Assembly (NCBI RefSeq): GCF_002008165.1
Contig: NZ_MRDM01000014.1
Coordinates: 1,054,001 to 1,118,000, forward strand
Length of the DNA stretch: 64,000 nt
Origin: Rhizobium laguerreae
GTDB lineage: Bacteria > Pseudomonadota > Alphaproteobacteria > Rhizobiales > Rhizobiaceae
Direction: 5' to 3'
The notes beneath the pieces were generated by a model. The model was given only the letters and a program-made list of their open reading frames with translations, ran no database searches and was not told the origin of the DNA. Shown here piece by piece: positions 17,735-27,240 of this stretch (within the stretch, counting starts at the first letter, position 1; every line of letters begins with the position of its first letter). The translations under genes and the position numbers were made by a program.

Positions 17735-18745
17735 ATGGGTATGATGAAGACCGAAGCCAGCCTCGATGAAAAGGCGATCGTCGCCGCCGCCGAAAAGGCG
17801 CTCTCCGATATCGCCGCCATCCGCGGTGAAGTCTCGAAAGTAATCTTCGGCCAGGAAAGCGTCGTCGAGAACACCATTCTCGCCGTGCTGTCAGGCGGCC
17901 ATGCCCTGCTCGTCGGCGTTCCCGGCCTTGCCAAGACCAGACTGGTGACGACGCTCGGCGAGGTGCTCGGCCTTGCCGCCAACCGCATCCAGTTCACACC
18001 TGATCTGATGCCCTCGGATATTCTCGGCTCCGAGGTGATGGACCAGGACGACAGTGGACGCCGCTCCTTCCGTTTCGTCAAGGGCCCGGTCTTCGCCCAG
18101 CTCCTGATGGCCGACGAGATCAACCGTGCCTCGCCGCGTACCCAGTCGGCCCTCCTGCAATCCATGCAGGAATACCATATCACGATCGCCGGCCAGCGTT
18201 ATGACCTGCCGGCGCCCTTCCATGTGCTTGCCACCCAGAACCCGCTCGAGCAGGAAGGCACCTATCCCCTGCCCGAAGCCCAGCTCGACCGCTTCCTGCT
18301 GCAGGTCGACGTCAATTACCCTGAACTCGCCGCTGAGCGCCAGATCCTGCTTGAGACGACGGGCCTGGGCGAAACCCGGCCGGAAGCCATCATCGATGCA
18401 CAGAGGCTGCTCGAGATCCAGACCCTGGTGCGCCAGATGCCGGTGAGCGACACGGTCGTCGATGCCATCCTGGCGCTGGTGCGTTCCGCCCGTCCAGGAC
18501 AGGGCAATGCCTCGACCGACAAGAATGTCGCCTGGGGCCCCGGCCCGCGCGCCGGCCAGGCGATGATGCTCTGCGCGCGTGCCCGCGCGCTCTACGAAGG
18601 CCGTCTCGCCCCGTCTCTGGACGATATCTTCGCGCTCGCCGAACCCATTCTTCAGCACCGCATGGCGCTGACTTTCGCCGCCCGCGCCGAAGGCATGTCG
18701 GTGCGTGATGTCATCGCCGGACTGGTCAAGCAGGCAAAGGGATAA
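17735..18745 (+). CDS. MoxR-family AAA+ ATPase
   Basis: About 336 residues. Walker A is GVPGLAKT (about residues 64-71), Walker B LLMADEINRA (about 122-131), and sensor segments are FHVLATQNPLEQEGTYPLPEAQLDRFL. MoxR ATPases act as chaperones that mature or activate von Willebrand/DUF58 protein partners. Start ATG 17735 has TTGGAGA upstream; ATG 17741 is an alternative. It opens a four-gene operon with DUF58 and two large membrane proteins, the classic Bat/MoxR arrangement. Confidence 0.93.
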   Translation: MGMMKTEASLDEKAIVAAAEKALSDIAAIRGEVSKVIFGQESVVENTILAVLSGGHALLVGVPGLAKTRLVTTLGEVLGLAANRIQFTPDLMPSDILGSEVMDQDDSGRRSFRFVKGPVFAQLLMADEINRASPRTQSALLQSMQEYHITIAGQRYDLPAPFHVLATQNPLEQEGTYPLPEAQLDRFLLQVDVNYPELAAERQILLETTGLGETRPEAIIDAQRLLEIQTLVRQMPVSDTVVDAILALVRSARPGQGNASTDKNVAWGPGPRAGQAMMLCARARALYEGRLAPSLDDIFALAEPILQHRMALTFAARAEGMSVRDVIAGLVKQAKG

Positions 18746-18758
18746 GGAAGCCGGACGC

Positions 18759-19679
18759 GTGGCATCTATCGGACAGATCGTCAATCCGACACCCGGCAGC
18801 GATGCCCTTTCCCGCGCCAGGCAGCGGGCCGCCCTGGTGCCGGACTGCCTGGTGGAAGCCAAGCGGATCGCCAACACGGTGATCGCCGGCTGGCATGGCC
18901 GCCGCAAGCGCGGCATCGGCGAGAATTTCTGGCAGTTCCGTCCCTATGCCGAGGGCGAGAGCCTGTCGCGCATCGATTGGCGCCGCTCCGCCCGCGACGA
19001 CCATACCTATGTGCGCGAGCGCGAATGGGAGGCAGCGCACACGATCTGGCTCTGGTGCGACATGTCGCCCTCGATGATGTACAAGTCGAGCTATGGCAGC
19101 GTCTCCAAGGAAAGCCGCGCGCTGGTCATCATGCTGGCGCTTGCCGAAATCCTCGCCCGCTCCGGCGAGCGCATCGGCTGCCCCGGCATCATGGAGCCCG
19201 CCTCCTCCCGTAACGCCGCCGAACGCCTCGCAGCCGCTCTCACGCACACGCCGCTGACCGGCGGCCTGCCGGAAACGGCGATGATCCGCGGCTGGAGCGA
19301 CCTCGTCCTTATCGGCGATTTCCTCGACGATGCGCCGGCTATCATGGAACGGCTCGGCCCGCTTGCCCGCCGCGGCCTACGCGGCCACGTGGTCGAGATA
19401 TCAGATCCCGCCGAGGAGATATTCCCCTATAGCGGCCGCACCGAATTCACCGATCCGGAGAGCGGCGCCAAGCTTATCTCCGGCCGCGCCGAACATATCC
19501 GCGAGGCCTATCGCACCGCCTATCTCGCCCGCCGGGACAGCCTCGGCCAGTCGCTGCGCCATCTCGGCTGGACCTTCGCGAGCCACCGCACCGATCACCT
19601 TGCGTCGGAGGCGCTGGTCGCGGTGCACATGTACCTGTCCGGCATGCCGGCCAAGGCTACGCATGGAGGGCAGCTATGA
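18759..19679 (+). CDS. DUF58 domain-containing protein
   Basis: 306 residues. Conserved landmarks are RRKRGIGENFWQFRPYAEGESLSRIDWRRSAR (about residues 48-79) and the following VREREWEAAHTIWLWCDMSPSM, which contains a vWA-like DxSxS metal site. The start is a GTG at 18759, decided by AAGGAAG eight nt upstream; the longer frame would run back into moxR. Its stop overlaps the next start by 4 nt. DUF58 proteins are the usual partners of MoxR ATPases. Confidence 0.9.
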   Translation: MASIGQIVNPTPGSDALSRARQRAALVPDCLVEAKRIANTVIAGWHGRRKRGIGENFWQFRPYAEGESLSRIDWRRSARDDHTYVREREWEAAHTIWLWCDMSPSMMYKSSYGSVSKESRALVIMLALAEILARSGERIGCPGIMEPASSRNAAERLAAALTHTPLTGGLPETAMIRGWSDLVLIGDFLDDAPAIMERLGPLARRGLRGHVVEISDPAEEIFPYSGRTEFTDPESGAKLISGRAEHIREAYRTAYLARRDSLGQSLRHLGWTFASHRTDHLASEALVAVHMYLSGMPAKATHGGQL

Positions 19680-22489
19680 ACGCCCTTCCCTTCGCTTTCG
19701 CCTATCCCGCCATTCTGGGCGCGCTCCTTGCCTTGCCCGTCATCTGGTGGCTGCTGCGGCTGACGCCGCCACGTCCGAAGACCGAAGTCTTTCCGCCGCT
19801 GAAAATTCTAGCCTCGGTGCTGAAGCGCGAGGAGACGCCGGCGCAAAGCCCGTGGTGGCTGACGCTGCTGCGCATGCTGCTTGCTGCCGCCATCATCCTT
19901 GCGATCGCCGATCCGGTTTTCAATCCGCGCACCAGTTCACTCGCATCAGGTGGCCCACTCGTCCTCTTCGTCGACAATAGCTGGGCCGCCGCAACCGACT
20001 GGGAGCGCCGCATCCAGACCGCCGACGCGTTGATAGACGACGCCGAATCCGCCGGCACGCCTGTGTCGATCGCCTTTACCGCCGACCCGACCAACGACGC
20101 CGTGCCCGGCACCGCCGCTGCCGCCCGCGACAAGCTGCGCGCCGCCGAGCCACGACCGCTTGTGCCGGACCGCGAACGCGCCTTCCAGGCGCTGCGCGCC
20201 GCGCTGAACGGCATCAAGCCCGGTACCCTCGCCTTCTTGACCGACGGCGCCGCCGCCAAGCCCGACGACGCCACGGTGCGCAGGCTCGCCGAACTCCAAC
20301 CCGCCGACCTGCGCCTGATCGAGGGCGATGCCGCGCGGACAGTCGCGATCACGGCGGCCAACAATGCGGCGGATGCCATGACCGTCAAGGTCACGCGGCT
20401 CAACAGTGCGCAGGCCGCATCGGTCGCGCTGAACGCCGTCGATACCCAGGGGCGCTCGATCGCCAATGGCAGGGCGGACTTCCGCCCCGGCCAGAGCGTC
20501 GCGACGAGTTCGATCACCGCCCCCTTCGAGATGCGCAACGATTTCGCGCGCGTCAGCGTCGACAATGGCGCGACGGCAGGCGCCGTCCACCTTCTCGACG
20601 ACGCATTCAAGCGCCGCCGCGTCGTCTTGCTGTCAGGTGAAGGAGGGGACGAGTTCCAGCCATTGCTCTCACCGCTCTATTATATCCAGCGGGCGCTGCA
20701 ACCCTATGCGGATCTGATCCAACCTGCCGATTCCGATCTTTCTGTCGCGATACCAAAACTTCTCGCCAGCAATCCCTCGATCATTATCATGGCCGATATC
20801 GGCCGGCTGCCGGAGGAGACCTACGAGCCTTTGACGCGCTGGATATCGAATGGCGGCATGCTCCTGCGTTTTGCCGGCCCGCGCATGGCGGCAGCCCCTG
20901 CGGACGATCCGCTGATCCCTGTCATCCTGCGTCAGGGAGAACGGGCGCTGGGCGGCACCTTGTCTTGGAGCGAGCCGCAGTCGCTGGCCGAATTTCCGAA
21001 TATTGGGCCTTTCGCCGGCATAGCGCGTCCCGCCGATGTCGTCGTCAAGCGGCAGGTGCTTGCCGAACCGACGCCCGATCTTGCCGAACGCACCTGGGCA
21101 AGCCTGGCTGACGGCACGCCGCTCGTCACGATGAAGCAGCTCGCCTCCGGCCAGATCGTCCTGTTTCACGTCACCGCGGAAGCAACCTGGTCCGATCTGC
21201 CGATCTCAGGCACTTTCGTCGACATGCTGCGCCACCTCCTGCAGATATCGCGCTCGGGCGGCGTGACATCGGAGGCGCGCGGCAATGCGCGTGTCTCCGA
21301 AACTCTGCCGCCATTCCGCATGCTGACGGCCAAGGGCACGCTCGTCTCCGAGACGGGATCGGCGCGGCCGCTCATTCCACAGGCCGGAGTCGAACCGACG
21401 GCAAATTTCGACAACCCTCCGGGGCTCTACGGTTCGGAGGATGGTTTCACTTCGCTCAACGTACTGCCGGAGAACGCCGAACTGACGCCGCTCGACACAA
21501 CAGGGACCAATGCCGTGCGCGAAGGCCTGATCGGCGGCGAAAGCTGGTCGGCAAAACCCGCGCTCTTTCTCGCAGCCTTCCTGTTGCTCTTGGCCGATAG
21601 CCTGATCGTCCTCTTCATGAATGGCGCGTTCTCGCGATTGCGCCCGACTGTCCGCACCGCCGCGATGATCGCGGTCGCCGTCGGCGCCGGCTTCCTCATG
21701 CAACCAGGCACGCTTCACGCCGACGACTCCAAGCCCGGCGACGACATCATCCTGCAGAGGCTTGACAACACCCATCTCGCCTATGTCGTCACCGGCGAAC
21801 AGGATGTGGACAATATTTCCGAGCGTGGCCTCGAGGGCCTGACCCAGTTCCTGACCTTTCGCACGACGCTGGAGCCGGCGCCGCCCGTCGGCATCGACCT
21901 CACCAAAGACGAGCTCTCCTTCTATCCGATCATCTACTGGCCGGTTTCGGCAACGGCGCCCATGCCATCGTCGGCGGCAGTTAGCCGTATCGATGCCTAT
22001 ATGCGCAATGGGGGCACCGTGCTCTTCGATACGCGCGATCAGATCAGCGCATTGGACAATGGCGGCAATGTCAGCGCCAACGGTGAGAGGCTGCAGGCAA
22101 TCCTCGCCAATCTGGACATTCCGGCGCTGGAGCCCGTACCGTCCGATCACGTGCTGACGAAATCCTTCTATCTCCTGTCGAGCTTTCCCGGTCGTTATGC
22201 CGGCAGCCCTCTCTGGATTGAGGCCCGGCAAGGCGGTCAGGGGCCGAGCGAAAAATCGGCGGCGACGGCCGACGGCGTTTCGCCGATCCTGATCACCGGC
22301 AATGATTTCGCCGGCGCCTGGGCGATCGACGAGAACGGCGTACCGATACTGCCGACCGTGCCGTCGGATGAATCGCAGCGCGAATATGCCTACCGTTCCG
22401 GCGTCAACATCATGATGTACATGCTGACCGGCAACTACAAGACCGATCAGGTCCATGTTCCCGACCTCCTCGAACGGTTAGGACAATGA
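19676..22489 (+). CDS. Large membrane protein, BatA-like N-terminus with C-terminal DUF4159
   Basis: 937 residues. The N-terminus has two membrane segments (about residues 5-25 and 58-78) separated by a conserved BatA-type loop ending PPLKILASVLKREETPAQSPWW. A vWA-like region (FVDNSWAAATDWERR) follows. Further membrane helices lie near residues 620-640 and 655-675. The last 220 residues form a DUF4159 domain with a glutamine-amidotransferase-like topology (FYPIIYWPV, GGTVLFDTRDQ). Its role in the MoxR complex is unknown. It overlaps the DUF58 gene by 4 nt and ends 1 nt before the next gene. Confidence 0.88.
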   Translation: MNALPFAFAYPAILGALLALPVIWWLLRLTPPRPKTEVFPPLKILASVLKREETPAQSPWWLTLLRMLLAAAIILAIADPVFNPRTSSLASGGPLVLFVDNSWAAATDWERRIQTADALIDDAESAGTPVSIAFTADPTNDAVPGTAAAARDKLRAAEPRPLVPDRERAFQALRAALNGIKPGTLAFLTDGAAAKPDDATVRRLAELQPADLRLIEGDAARTVAITAANNAADAMTVKVTRLNSAQAASVALNAVDTQGRSIANGRADFRPGQSVATSSITAPFEMRNDFARVSVDNGATAGAVHLLDDAFKRRRVVLLSGEGGDEFQPLLSPLYYIQRALQPYADLIQPADSDLSVAIPKLLASNPSIIIMADIGRLPEETYEPLTRWISNGGMLLRFAGPRMAAAPADDPLIPVILRQGERALGGTLSWSEPQSLAEFPNIGPFAGIARPADVVVKRQVLAEPTPDLAERTWASLADGTPLVTMKQLASGQIVLFHVTAEATWSDLPISGTFVDMLRHLLQISRSGGVTSEARGNARVSETLPPFRMLTAKGTLVSETGSARPLIPQAGVEPTANFDNPPGLYGSEDGFTSLNVLPENAELTPLDTTGTNAVREGLIGGESWSAKPALFLAAFLLLLADSLIVLFMNGAFSRLRPTVRTAAMIAVAVGAGFLMQPGTLHADDSKPGDDIILQRLDNTHLAYVVTGEQDVDNISERGLEGLTQFLTFRTTLEPAPPVGIDLTKDELSFYPIIYWPVSATAPMPSSAAVSRIDAYMRNGGTVLFDTRDQISALDNGGNVSANGERLQAILANLDIPALEPVPSDHVLTKSFYLLSSFPGRYAGSPLWIEARQGGQGPSEKSAATADGVSPILITGNDFAGAWAIDENGVPILPTVPSDESQREYAYRSGVNIMMYMLTGNYKTDQVHVPDLLERLGQ

Positions 22490-22490
22490 G

Positions 22491-24560
22491 ATGACATTCG
22501 ACTTTTCGCCCTTCCTGCCCTGGTCGGTTCTGGCTGCATTGGCTGTCGTCAGCGCGATCATCGCCGTCCTCGCGATCTGGCGCGGCATTCGCGGCGCCTG
22601 GATCAGAACGCTGGCAGCACTCGCCATGCTGACCGCGCTTGCCAATCCTGTGCTGCTGCAGGAAGATCGGGATCAGTTGTCGACGATCGTTCCCGTTCTT
22701 GTCGATCGAAGCCAGAGTCAGCAGACGCCCGATCGCGTCAAGATGACCGACGATGCGCTTGCGGCCTTGAAGGGACAGCTCGCCCGTTTCCCCCAGATAG
22801 AGCCCCGCTTCGTCGATGTCGAAGGCGACGTTAATTCCGACGTGCCGTCCACGCGCTTGTTCGACGCGCTGTCGGCCAACATTGCCGATGTCCCGCCCGC
22901 CCGTATCGGCGGCGCCATCATGCTGACCGACGGTGAAGTCCATGATGTTCCGGGCGCCAATCAGGCGCTCGGCTTCGACGCGCCGATTCATGGCCTCGTC
23001 ACCGGCAAGGCCAACGAATTCGATCGCCGCATCGAAGTCATCAAGGGACCGCGCTTTGGCATCGTCAACGAAGAACAGCAGGTGATCTTGCGCGTCTTCG
23101 ACGACGGCCCAAGCCCCGGCGGCACGGCCGATGTCACGGTAAAGCTGAATGGTGACGAGATCGCCACCCTGCAGGCGACACCCGGGCAGGATACACCGTT
23201 TTCCTTCAAGGTGCCGGGCGGGGGCAGCAATGTGCTGGAATTCTCCGTCGCGGCACTTCCCGGCGAAGTCACCACCGCCAACAACCGCGCCGTCCACGTG
23301 ATCGACGGCATCCGCCAGAATCTCCGCGTCCTGCTCGTCTCCGGCGAGCCGCATGCCGGCGAGCGCGCCTGGCGCAACCTGCTGAAATCCGATGCCTCGG
23401 TCGATCTCGTCCATTTCACCATCCTGCGTCCACCGGAAAAGCAGGATGGCACGCCGATCAACGAGCTGTCGCTGATCGCCTTCCCGACCCGCGAGCTCTT
23501 CGTCGACAAGATCAAGGATTTCGACCTGATCATCTTCGATCGCTACCAGCACCGCGGCGTGCTGCCGCTGCTCTATTACGATTACATCGCGCAATATGTC
23601 GACAATGGCGGCGCGCTGCTGATTGCCGCCGGTCCCGAGCATGCCGGCCCAGATTCGATTGCGCTGACGCCGCTTTCCACGGTCCTGCCGGCGACGCCCA
23701 CCGGAGAGATGATCGAGAAGGCCTTTTATCCCCGCCTTTCCGAGGAAGGCCGCAAACACCCCGTCACGCGCGGTCTGGACGGTTCGGGCGAGGATCCGCC
23801 GCATTGGGGCCGCTGGTTCCGCAGCGTCGATGTCGACCGGCCGCAGGGCGAGACGATCATGCTCGGTGCCGACAATCATCCGCTGCTGGTGCTGAACCGT
23901 GCCGGCCAAGGCCGCGTCGCCATGCTGCTTTCCGATCAGGGCTGGCTCTGGGCGCGCGGCTTCGAAGGCGGCGGTCCGAACGTTTCGCTCTATCGCCGTA
24001 TCGCCCATTGGCTGATGAAGGAGCCGGCGCTCGAGGAAGAAGCACTGACGGCGCGCGCCTCCGGCCGGACCCTTGAAGTCACCCGCCAGACGATCGGCGA
24101 CAATCCCGGCAATGCCACGGTGCGCTATCCCTCCGGCAAGACCGAAACCCTGCCGCTCACCCAGTCCGAACCGGGGCTCTACAAGGCCGAGAAGAGGATG
24201 GACGAAATCGGCCTCTTCGAAATCCGCAACGGCAGGCTGTCGACGCTTGTCCATATCGGCGCTGTCGACGCGCCGGAATTCAAGGCGATGATCTCGACGA
24301 CCGATGTACTGCAGCCGGTCGCCGACAGAAGCAAGGGTCTCGTCACCCGCGTCTCCAATGCTAATGGCGCGATCTCGGTGCCGCCGATCCTACCGGTGCG
24401 CGGCCAGGTCCGCGTCTCCGACAACGATCGCATGATGATCCGCATGACCAACGAGACGGTCTTGAAGGGCATTAACACGCTGCCGCTCTTTGCCGGTTTC
24501 GCCGGCGTCGGCATCCTGCTGCTCGCCTTCGGCGCCATGTGGTGGCGAGAAGGGCGCTAA
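22491..24560 (+). CDS. Membrane protein with class I glutamine-amidotransferase-like domain
   Basis: 689 residues. Two N-terminal membrane helices (about residues 8-30 and 38-56) and one near the C-terminus (about 660-680) bracket a large extracytoplasmic or cytoplasmic region. Within it, IMLTDGEVHD recalls a vWA domain and DLIIFDRYQHRG...YVDNGGALLIAAGPEH recalls the glutamine amidotransferase-like fold. No catalytic Cys-His pair can be pointed to. It is the fourth gene of the MoxR operon, one nucleotide after the third. Together with its partner it is probably part of a large envelope complex remodelled by MoxR. Confidence 0.87.
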   Translation: MTFDFSPFLPWSVLAALAVVSAIIAVLAIWRGIRGAWIRTLAALAMLTALANPVLLQEDRDQLSTIVPVLVDRSQSQQTPDRVKMTDDALAALKGQLARFPQIEPRFVDVEGDVNSDVPSTRLFDALSANIADVPPARIGGAIMLTDGEVHDVPGANQALGFDAPIHGLVTGKANEFDRRIEVIKGPRFGIVNEEQQVILRVFDDGPSPGGTADVTVKLNGDEIATLQATPGQDTPFSFKVPGGGSNVLEFSVAALPGEVTTANNRAVHVIDGIRQNLRVLLVSGEPHAGERAWRNLLKSDASVDLVHFTILRPPEKQDGTPINELSLIAFPTRELFVDKIKDFDLIIFDRYQHRGVLPLLYYDYIAQYVDNGGALLIAAGPEHAGPDSIALTPLSTVLPATPTGEMIEKAFYPRLSEEGRKHPVTRGLDGSGEDPPHWGRWFRSVDVDRPQGETIMLGADNHPLLVLNRAGQGRVAMLLSDQGWLWARGFEGGGPNVSLYRRIAHWLMKEPALEEEALTARASGRTLEVTRQTIGDNPGNATVRYPSGKTETLPLTQSEPGLYKAEKRMDEIGLFEIRNGRLSTLVHIGAVDAPEFKAMISTTDVLQPVADRSKGLVTRVSNANGAISVPPILPVRGQVRVSDNDRMMIRMTNETVLKGINTLPLFAGFAGVGILLLAFGAMWWREGR

Positions 24561-24564
24561 TCTC

Positions 24565-24711
24565 ATGCCGGAATTCGAGCTCACCGCCTCGCCCTTGCCG
24601 GAGGAACTGGCGGTGATCATCGATGCGCTCTCGGCCTTCAATAACGCCGATGTCGGCCCATCGGATCGTCGGTCGCTCGCGGTCCTCATCCGCAATACGA
24701 CGGCAAGGTGA
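24565..24711 (+). pseudogene. Truncated GNAT acetyltransferase, N-terminal remnant
   Basis: 48 codons (MPEFELTASPLPEELAVIID...) that match the start of a small GNAT acetyltransferase family in which this segment is normally followed by a glycine-rich strand and the acetyl-CoA site. The frame closes right after LIRNTTAR. Deleting one base near 24700 would read DGKVT, the expected continuation, so a frameshift or truncation is likely, and no acetyl-CoA motif follows before the convergent GNAT gene. It begins 5 nt after the last MoxR-operon gene. A functional micropeptide cannot be excluded. Confidence 0.55.
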
Positions 24712-24768
24712 CCCGGAAAGCCGCACGCACAGCTTCCTCCGGAAAAGCCTGTAGCGGCTGTTGCAAGA

Positions 24769-25269
24769 TCATTCGCGCCAGGCGATCGTACCCTTCAGCC
24801 GCGCGTGTACGCCCTCGGCGATCGGAACGACGAGCACACGGCCCGGATCGACCGGGCCTGGAAAAGACAGCGCGTTATAGGCAACCTTCTCGAAGCCGAG
24901 CGGGCCGTAATAGGGTGGATCGCCGACGAGGATGACGGCTTCCGAGCCTTTGCGTCTTGCCGCCTCCACCGCAATCCGCACCAGTTCCCGGCCGATGCCC
25001 TTGTTCTTGTGGGAGGGGCGGACGGCGAGCGGACCGAGCAGATGGCCCTTCACCGTGCCGGCCAGCACCGGCGTCATGCGCACGGAGGCGATCGTCTCAC
25101 CATTATCGGTGCAGATGAAGGAAAGCGACAGATCATGAGGCCCCTGCTCACGGATGCGCGCGGCAGCGCGGGTGAAGCGGCCGGGACCGAAGGCTTCTTC
25201 GTTGATGTGTTCGATGGCGGCGTCATGAGACGCGTCTTCAGTGAGGTAGACGAGATCGTGCTTGTACAT
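24769..25269 (-). CDS. GNAT family N-acetyltransferase
   Basis: 166 residues from ATG 25269 (MYKHDLVYLTEDASHD). The acetyl-CoA site is well preserved: HLLGPLAVRPSHKNKGIGRELVRIAVEAARRKG (about residues 82-114) contains the R/QxxGxG/A loop, followed by VILVGDPPYYGPLGFEKVAYN, a YYxxxGF segment seen in YhbS-like acetyltransferases. The substrate is unknown. No strong ribosome-binding site marks the start and longer frames exist upstream, so the N-terminus is uncertain. Confidence 0.85.
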   Translation of the reverse strand: MYKHDLVYLTEDASHDAAIEHINEEAFGPGRFTRAAARIREQGPHDLSLSFICTDNGETIASVRMTPVLAGTVKGHLLGPLAVRPSHKNKGIGRELVRIAVEAARRKGSEAVILVGDPPYYGPLGFEKVAYNALSFPGPVDPGRVLVVPIAEGVHARLKGTIAWRE

Positions 25270-25598
25270 GATGACAGAAACCGGATGGACAGATTGATGG
25301 GTCTCGAACACGCCTTGGGCGTTCGGGAGCATCAGCGTCGTCGCGGGTTTCTGGAAATGAACATCAGGGCAGGGGTCCGAAAATCGTGAAAAGCCCGATA
25401 GCAGGAAAAATTTCCGTCGTCCAACGCAAAATGCACGACCACAGCGCCGCGCATCCTTTCGAGAGTTACAAAGGACGCTGCAACACTGCATTATGCGGTG
25501 CCCGAACGATGTGACGCACTGTTCAATCTTTGCCGCCTGTAAAGCCCTGCCATCTGCGATATCTTCCGTTCCAACACGCAATCAAGGGAATGAAGATC

Positions 25599-26609
25599 AT
25601 GGGAATGTTGGTGGACGGCGTCTGGCACGACGCCTGGTACGACACGAAGGAGAGCAAGGGCCATTTCAAGCGGCAGCCCTCGCAGTTCCGCAACTGGGTG
25701 ACACCGGACGGCGGGGCCGGCCCTTCCGGCAGCGGCGGCTTCAAGGCCGAGGCCGGGCGTTACCATCTCTATGTCTCGCTCGCCTGCCCCTGGGCGCACC
25801 GCACGCTGATCTTCCGCAAGCTGAAGAAGCTCGAAGAGCTGATCTCGGTTTCCGTCGTCGATCCACTGATGCTCGAGAACGGCTGGGAGTTCAAGGTCGG
25901 CGACGGCGCCACCGGCGACCACCTCTTCGGCGCGTCCGCGCTTTGGCAGGTTTATGTCAAGGCTGATCCGCACTATTCCGGCCGCGTCACCGTTCCTGTG
26001 CTCTGGGACAAGAAGACCGGCACGATCGTCAACAACGAATCCGGCGAGATCATTCGCATGTTCAACGGCGCCTTCGACGGGCTGACCGGCTCGACAGCCG
26101 ATTTCTATCCCGAGGACCTTCGCGCCGAAATCGATGCGCTGAACACCACCGTCTACGACACCGTCAACAACGGCGTCTACAAGGCAGGCTTTGCCACCAC
26201 CCAGGAAGCCTATGCCGAAAACGTCGTCACGCTGTTCGAAACACTCGACATACTCGACGAACGCCTCGGCAAGGGCCGCTACCTCTTCGGTAACCGTCAG
26301 ACCGAGGCCGACTGGCGCCTGTTCACCACGCTGGTGCGCTTCGATGCCGTCTATGTCGGCCATTTCAAGTGCAACATCCGCCGCATCGCCGACTACCGCA
26401 ACCTGCCTGACTATCTTCGCGACCTCTACCAGACGGCGGGCGTTGCCGAGACGGTGAACCTCAACCACATCAAGCAGCACTATTACCGTAGCCACAAGAC
26501 GATCAATCCGACCGGCATCGTTCCCGTCGGCCCGGCGCTCGATCTCGACAGTCCGCACGGCCGTGCCACAGCGCCGCGCGTCTTTTCAGACGCACATCGG
26601 ACTCTGTAA
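25599..26609 (+). CDS. Glutathione S-transferase family, glutathionyl-hydroquinone reductase type, with repeat-derived tail
   Basis: 336 residues. The N-terminal thioredoxin-like domain carries LYVSLACPWAHRTL, whose CPWAHR (Cys63) is the active-site signature of Xi-class GSTs that reduce glutathionyl-hydroquinones (YqjG/PcpF). The helical C-terminal domain includes GRYLFGNRQTEADWRLFTTLVRFDAVY. The last 15 residues, RATAPRVFSDAHRTL, are encoded by a palindromic repeat that also gives the stop codon, and the same peptide ends the HxlR protein at 31554-31967. Start ATG 25599 was chosen for its spacing to AAGGGA; ATG 25590 or 25605 are possible. Confidence 0.92.
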   Translation: MGMLVDGVWHDAWYDTKESKGHFKRQPSQFRNWVTPDGGAGPSGSGGFKAEAGRYHLYVSLACPWAHRTLIFRKLKKLEELISVSVVDPLMLENGWEFKVGDGATGDHLFGASALWQVYVKADPHYSGRVTVPVLWDKKTGTIVNNESGEIIRMFNGAFDGLTGSTADFYPEDLRAEIDALNTTVYDTVNNGVYKAGFATTQEAYAENVVTLFETLDILDERLGKGRYLFGNRQTEADWRLFTTLVRFDAVYVGHFKCNIRRIADYRNLPDYLRDLYQTAGVAETVNLNHIKQHYYRSHKTINPTGIVPVGPALDLDSPHGRATAPRVFSDAHRTL

Positions 26610-26668
26610 CAATTTGAACGGCTGAATAATTTTATCCTTAAATCGATTCCGATTTAAGGAATCATGTA
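26567..26668 (+). repeat. Palindromic Rhizobium repeat, copy 1, extending into a coding region
   Basis: The first half (CACAGCGCCGCGCGTCTTTT to CTGTAAC) is a dyad that lies inside the GST gene and includes its TAA. The second half contains CCTTAAATC-GATTCC-GATTTAAGG, a perfect 9-bp-armed hairpin, before ATCATGTAG. The same two-part element is present inverted at 62893-62985 and, lacking the second hairpin, at 31923-31998. I know this as an abundant Rhizobium intergenic sequence, from memory. Confidence 0.85.
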
Positions 26669-26690
26669 GCGGACTTGCCGGGGCATGAAC

Positions 26691-27170
26691 TTACCAGCGA
26701 TGGTCGGGCTCCTGCTCGCCCCGAAGCTCGGCAAGACGGCGATGGGTGGCATCGGTCGTGCCCTCGGGCAGGCTGTCGAGGGAGAAGAAGCCGCTGTCGG
26801 AGATCTCCCAGTCCGGCGGCCGCGGCGCGGTCTGCTCGACTGTCGCCCGGTAGAACACGACATGGTCACGCTTTGTGGTCGTGGTGTTGAAATAGACCTG
26901 AACCAACTCCGGTTTGCCGATGATCCTGAGGTTGCCCTCCTCGCGCAGCTCCTTGACCAGCGCTTCTTCGGCCGTCTCGTTGCGCTCCAGTCCGCCGCCG
27001 GGCATATGCCAGCCGCCGATATAGCTGTGGCGCACCAGGAAAATACGACCGTCAGCATCGAAGCAGGCGGCCCTGACACCCACGGTCATGCCGCGGGCAA
27101 AGGAGAAATAGACATGCAGGAGGCGCAACGCCAGCCTGATGTGAGGGGGCCGCTTCTCTTTATCCACCAT
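26691..27170 (-). CDS. NUDIX domain-containing protein
   Basis: 159 residues from ATG 27170. The NUDIX box GGGLERNETAEEALVKELREEGNL (about residues 62-85) keeps the metal-binding Glu residues but has Lys in place of the usual Arg of REUxEE. The upstream LVRHSYIGGWHMPGGG is typical of NDP-sugar or dNTP hydrolysing members. The substrate is undetermined. It is divergent from the metallophosphoesterase with about 70 bp between starts, suggesting shared promoter control. Confidence 0.87.
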   Translation of the reverse strand: MVDKEKRPPHIRLALRLLHVYFSFARGMTVGVRAACFDADGRIFLVRHSYIGGWHMPGGGLERNETAEEALVKELREEGNLRIIGKPELVQVYFNTTTTKRDHVVFYRATVEQTAPRPPDWEISDSGFFSLDSLPEGTTDATHRRLAELRGEQEPDHRW

Positions 27171-27240
27171 CGTTCCGTTTCGGCTCTTCATCGCGCCGGA
27201 TGTGTTTGATTTGTCAATAAGCTGGTCTATGTCTCGTAGA

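Noticed and set aside
22410..24254. 614-residue open frame on the minus strand across the last MoxR-operon gene
   Set aside because: Mirror of the true gene; compositionally biased, without domain or start signal.
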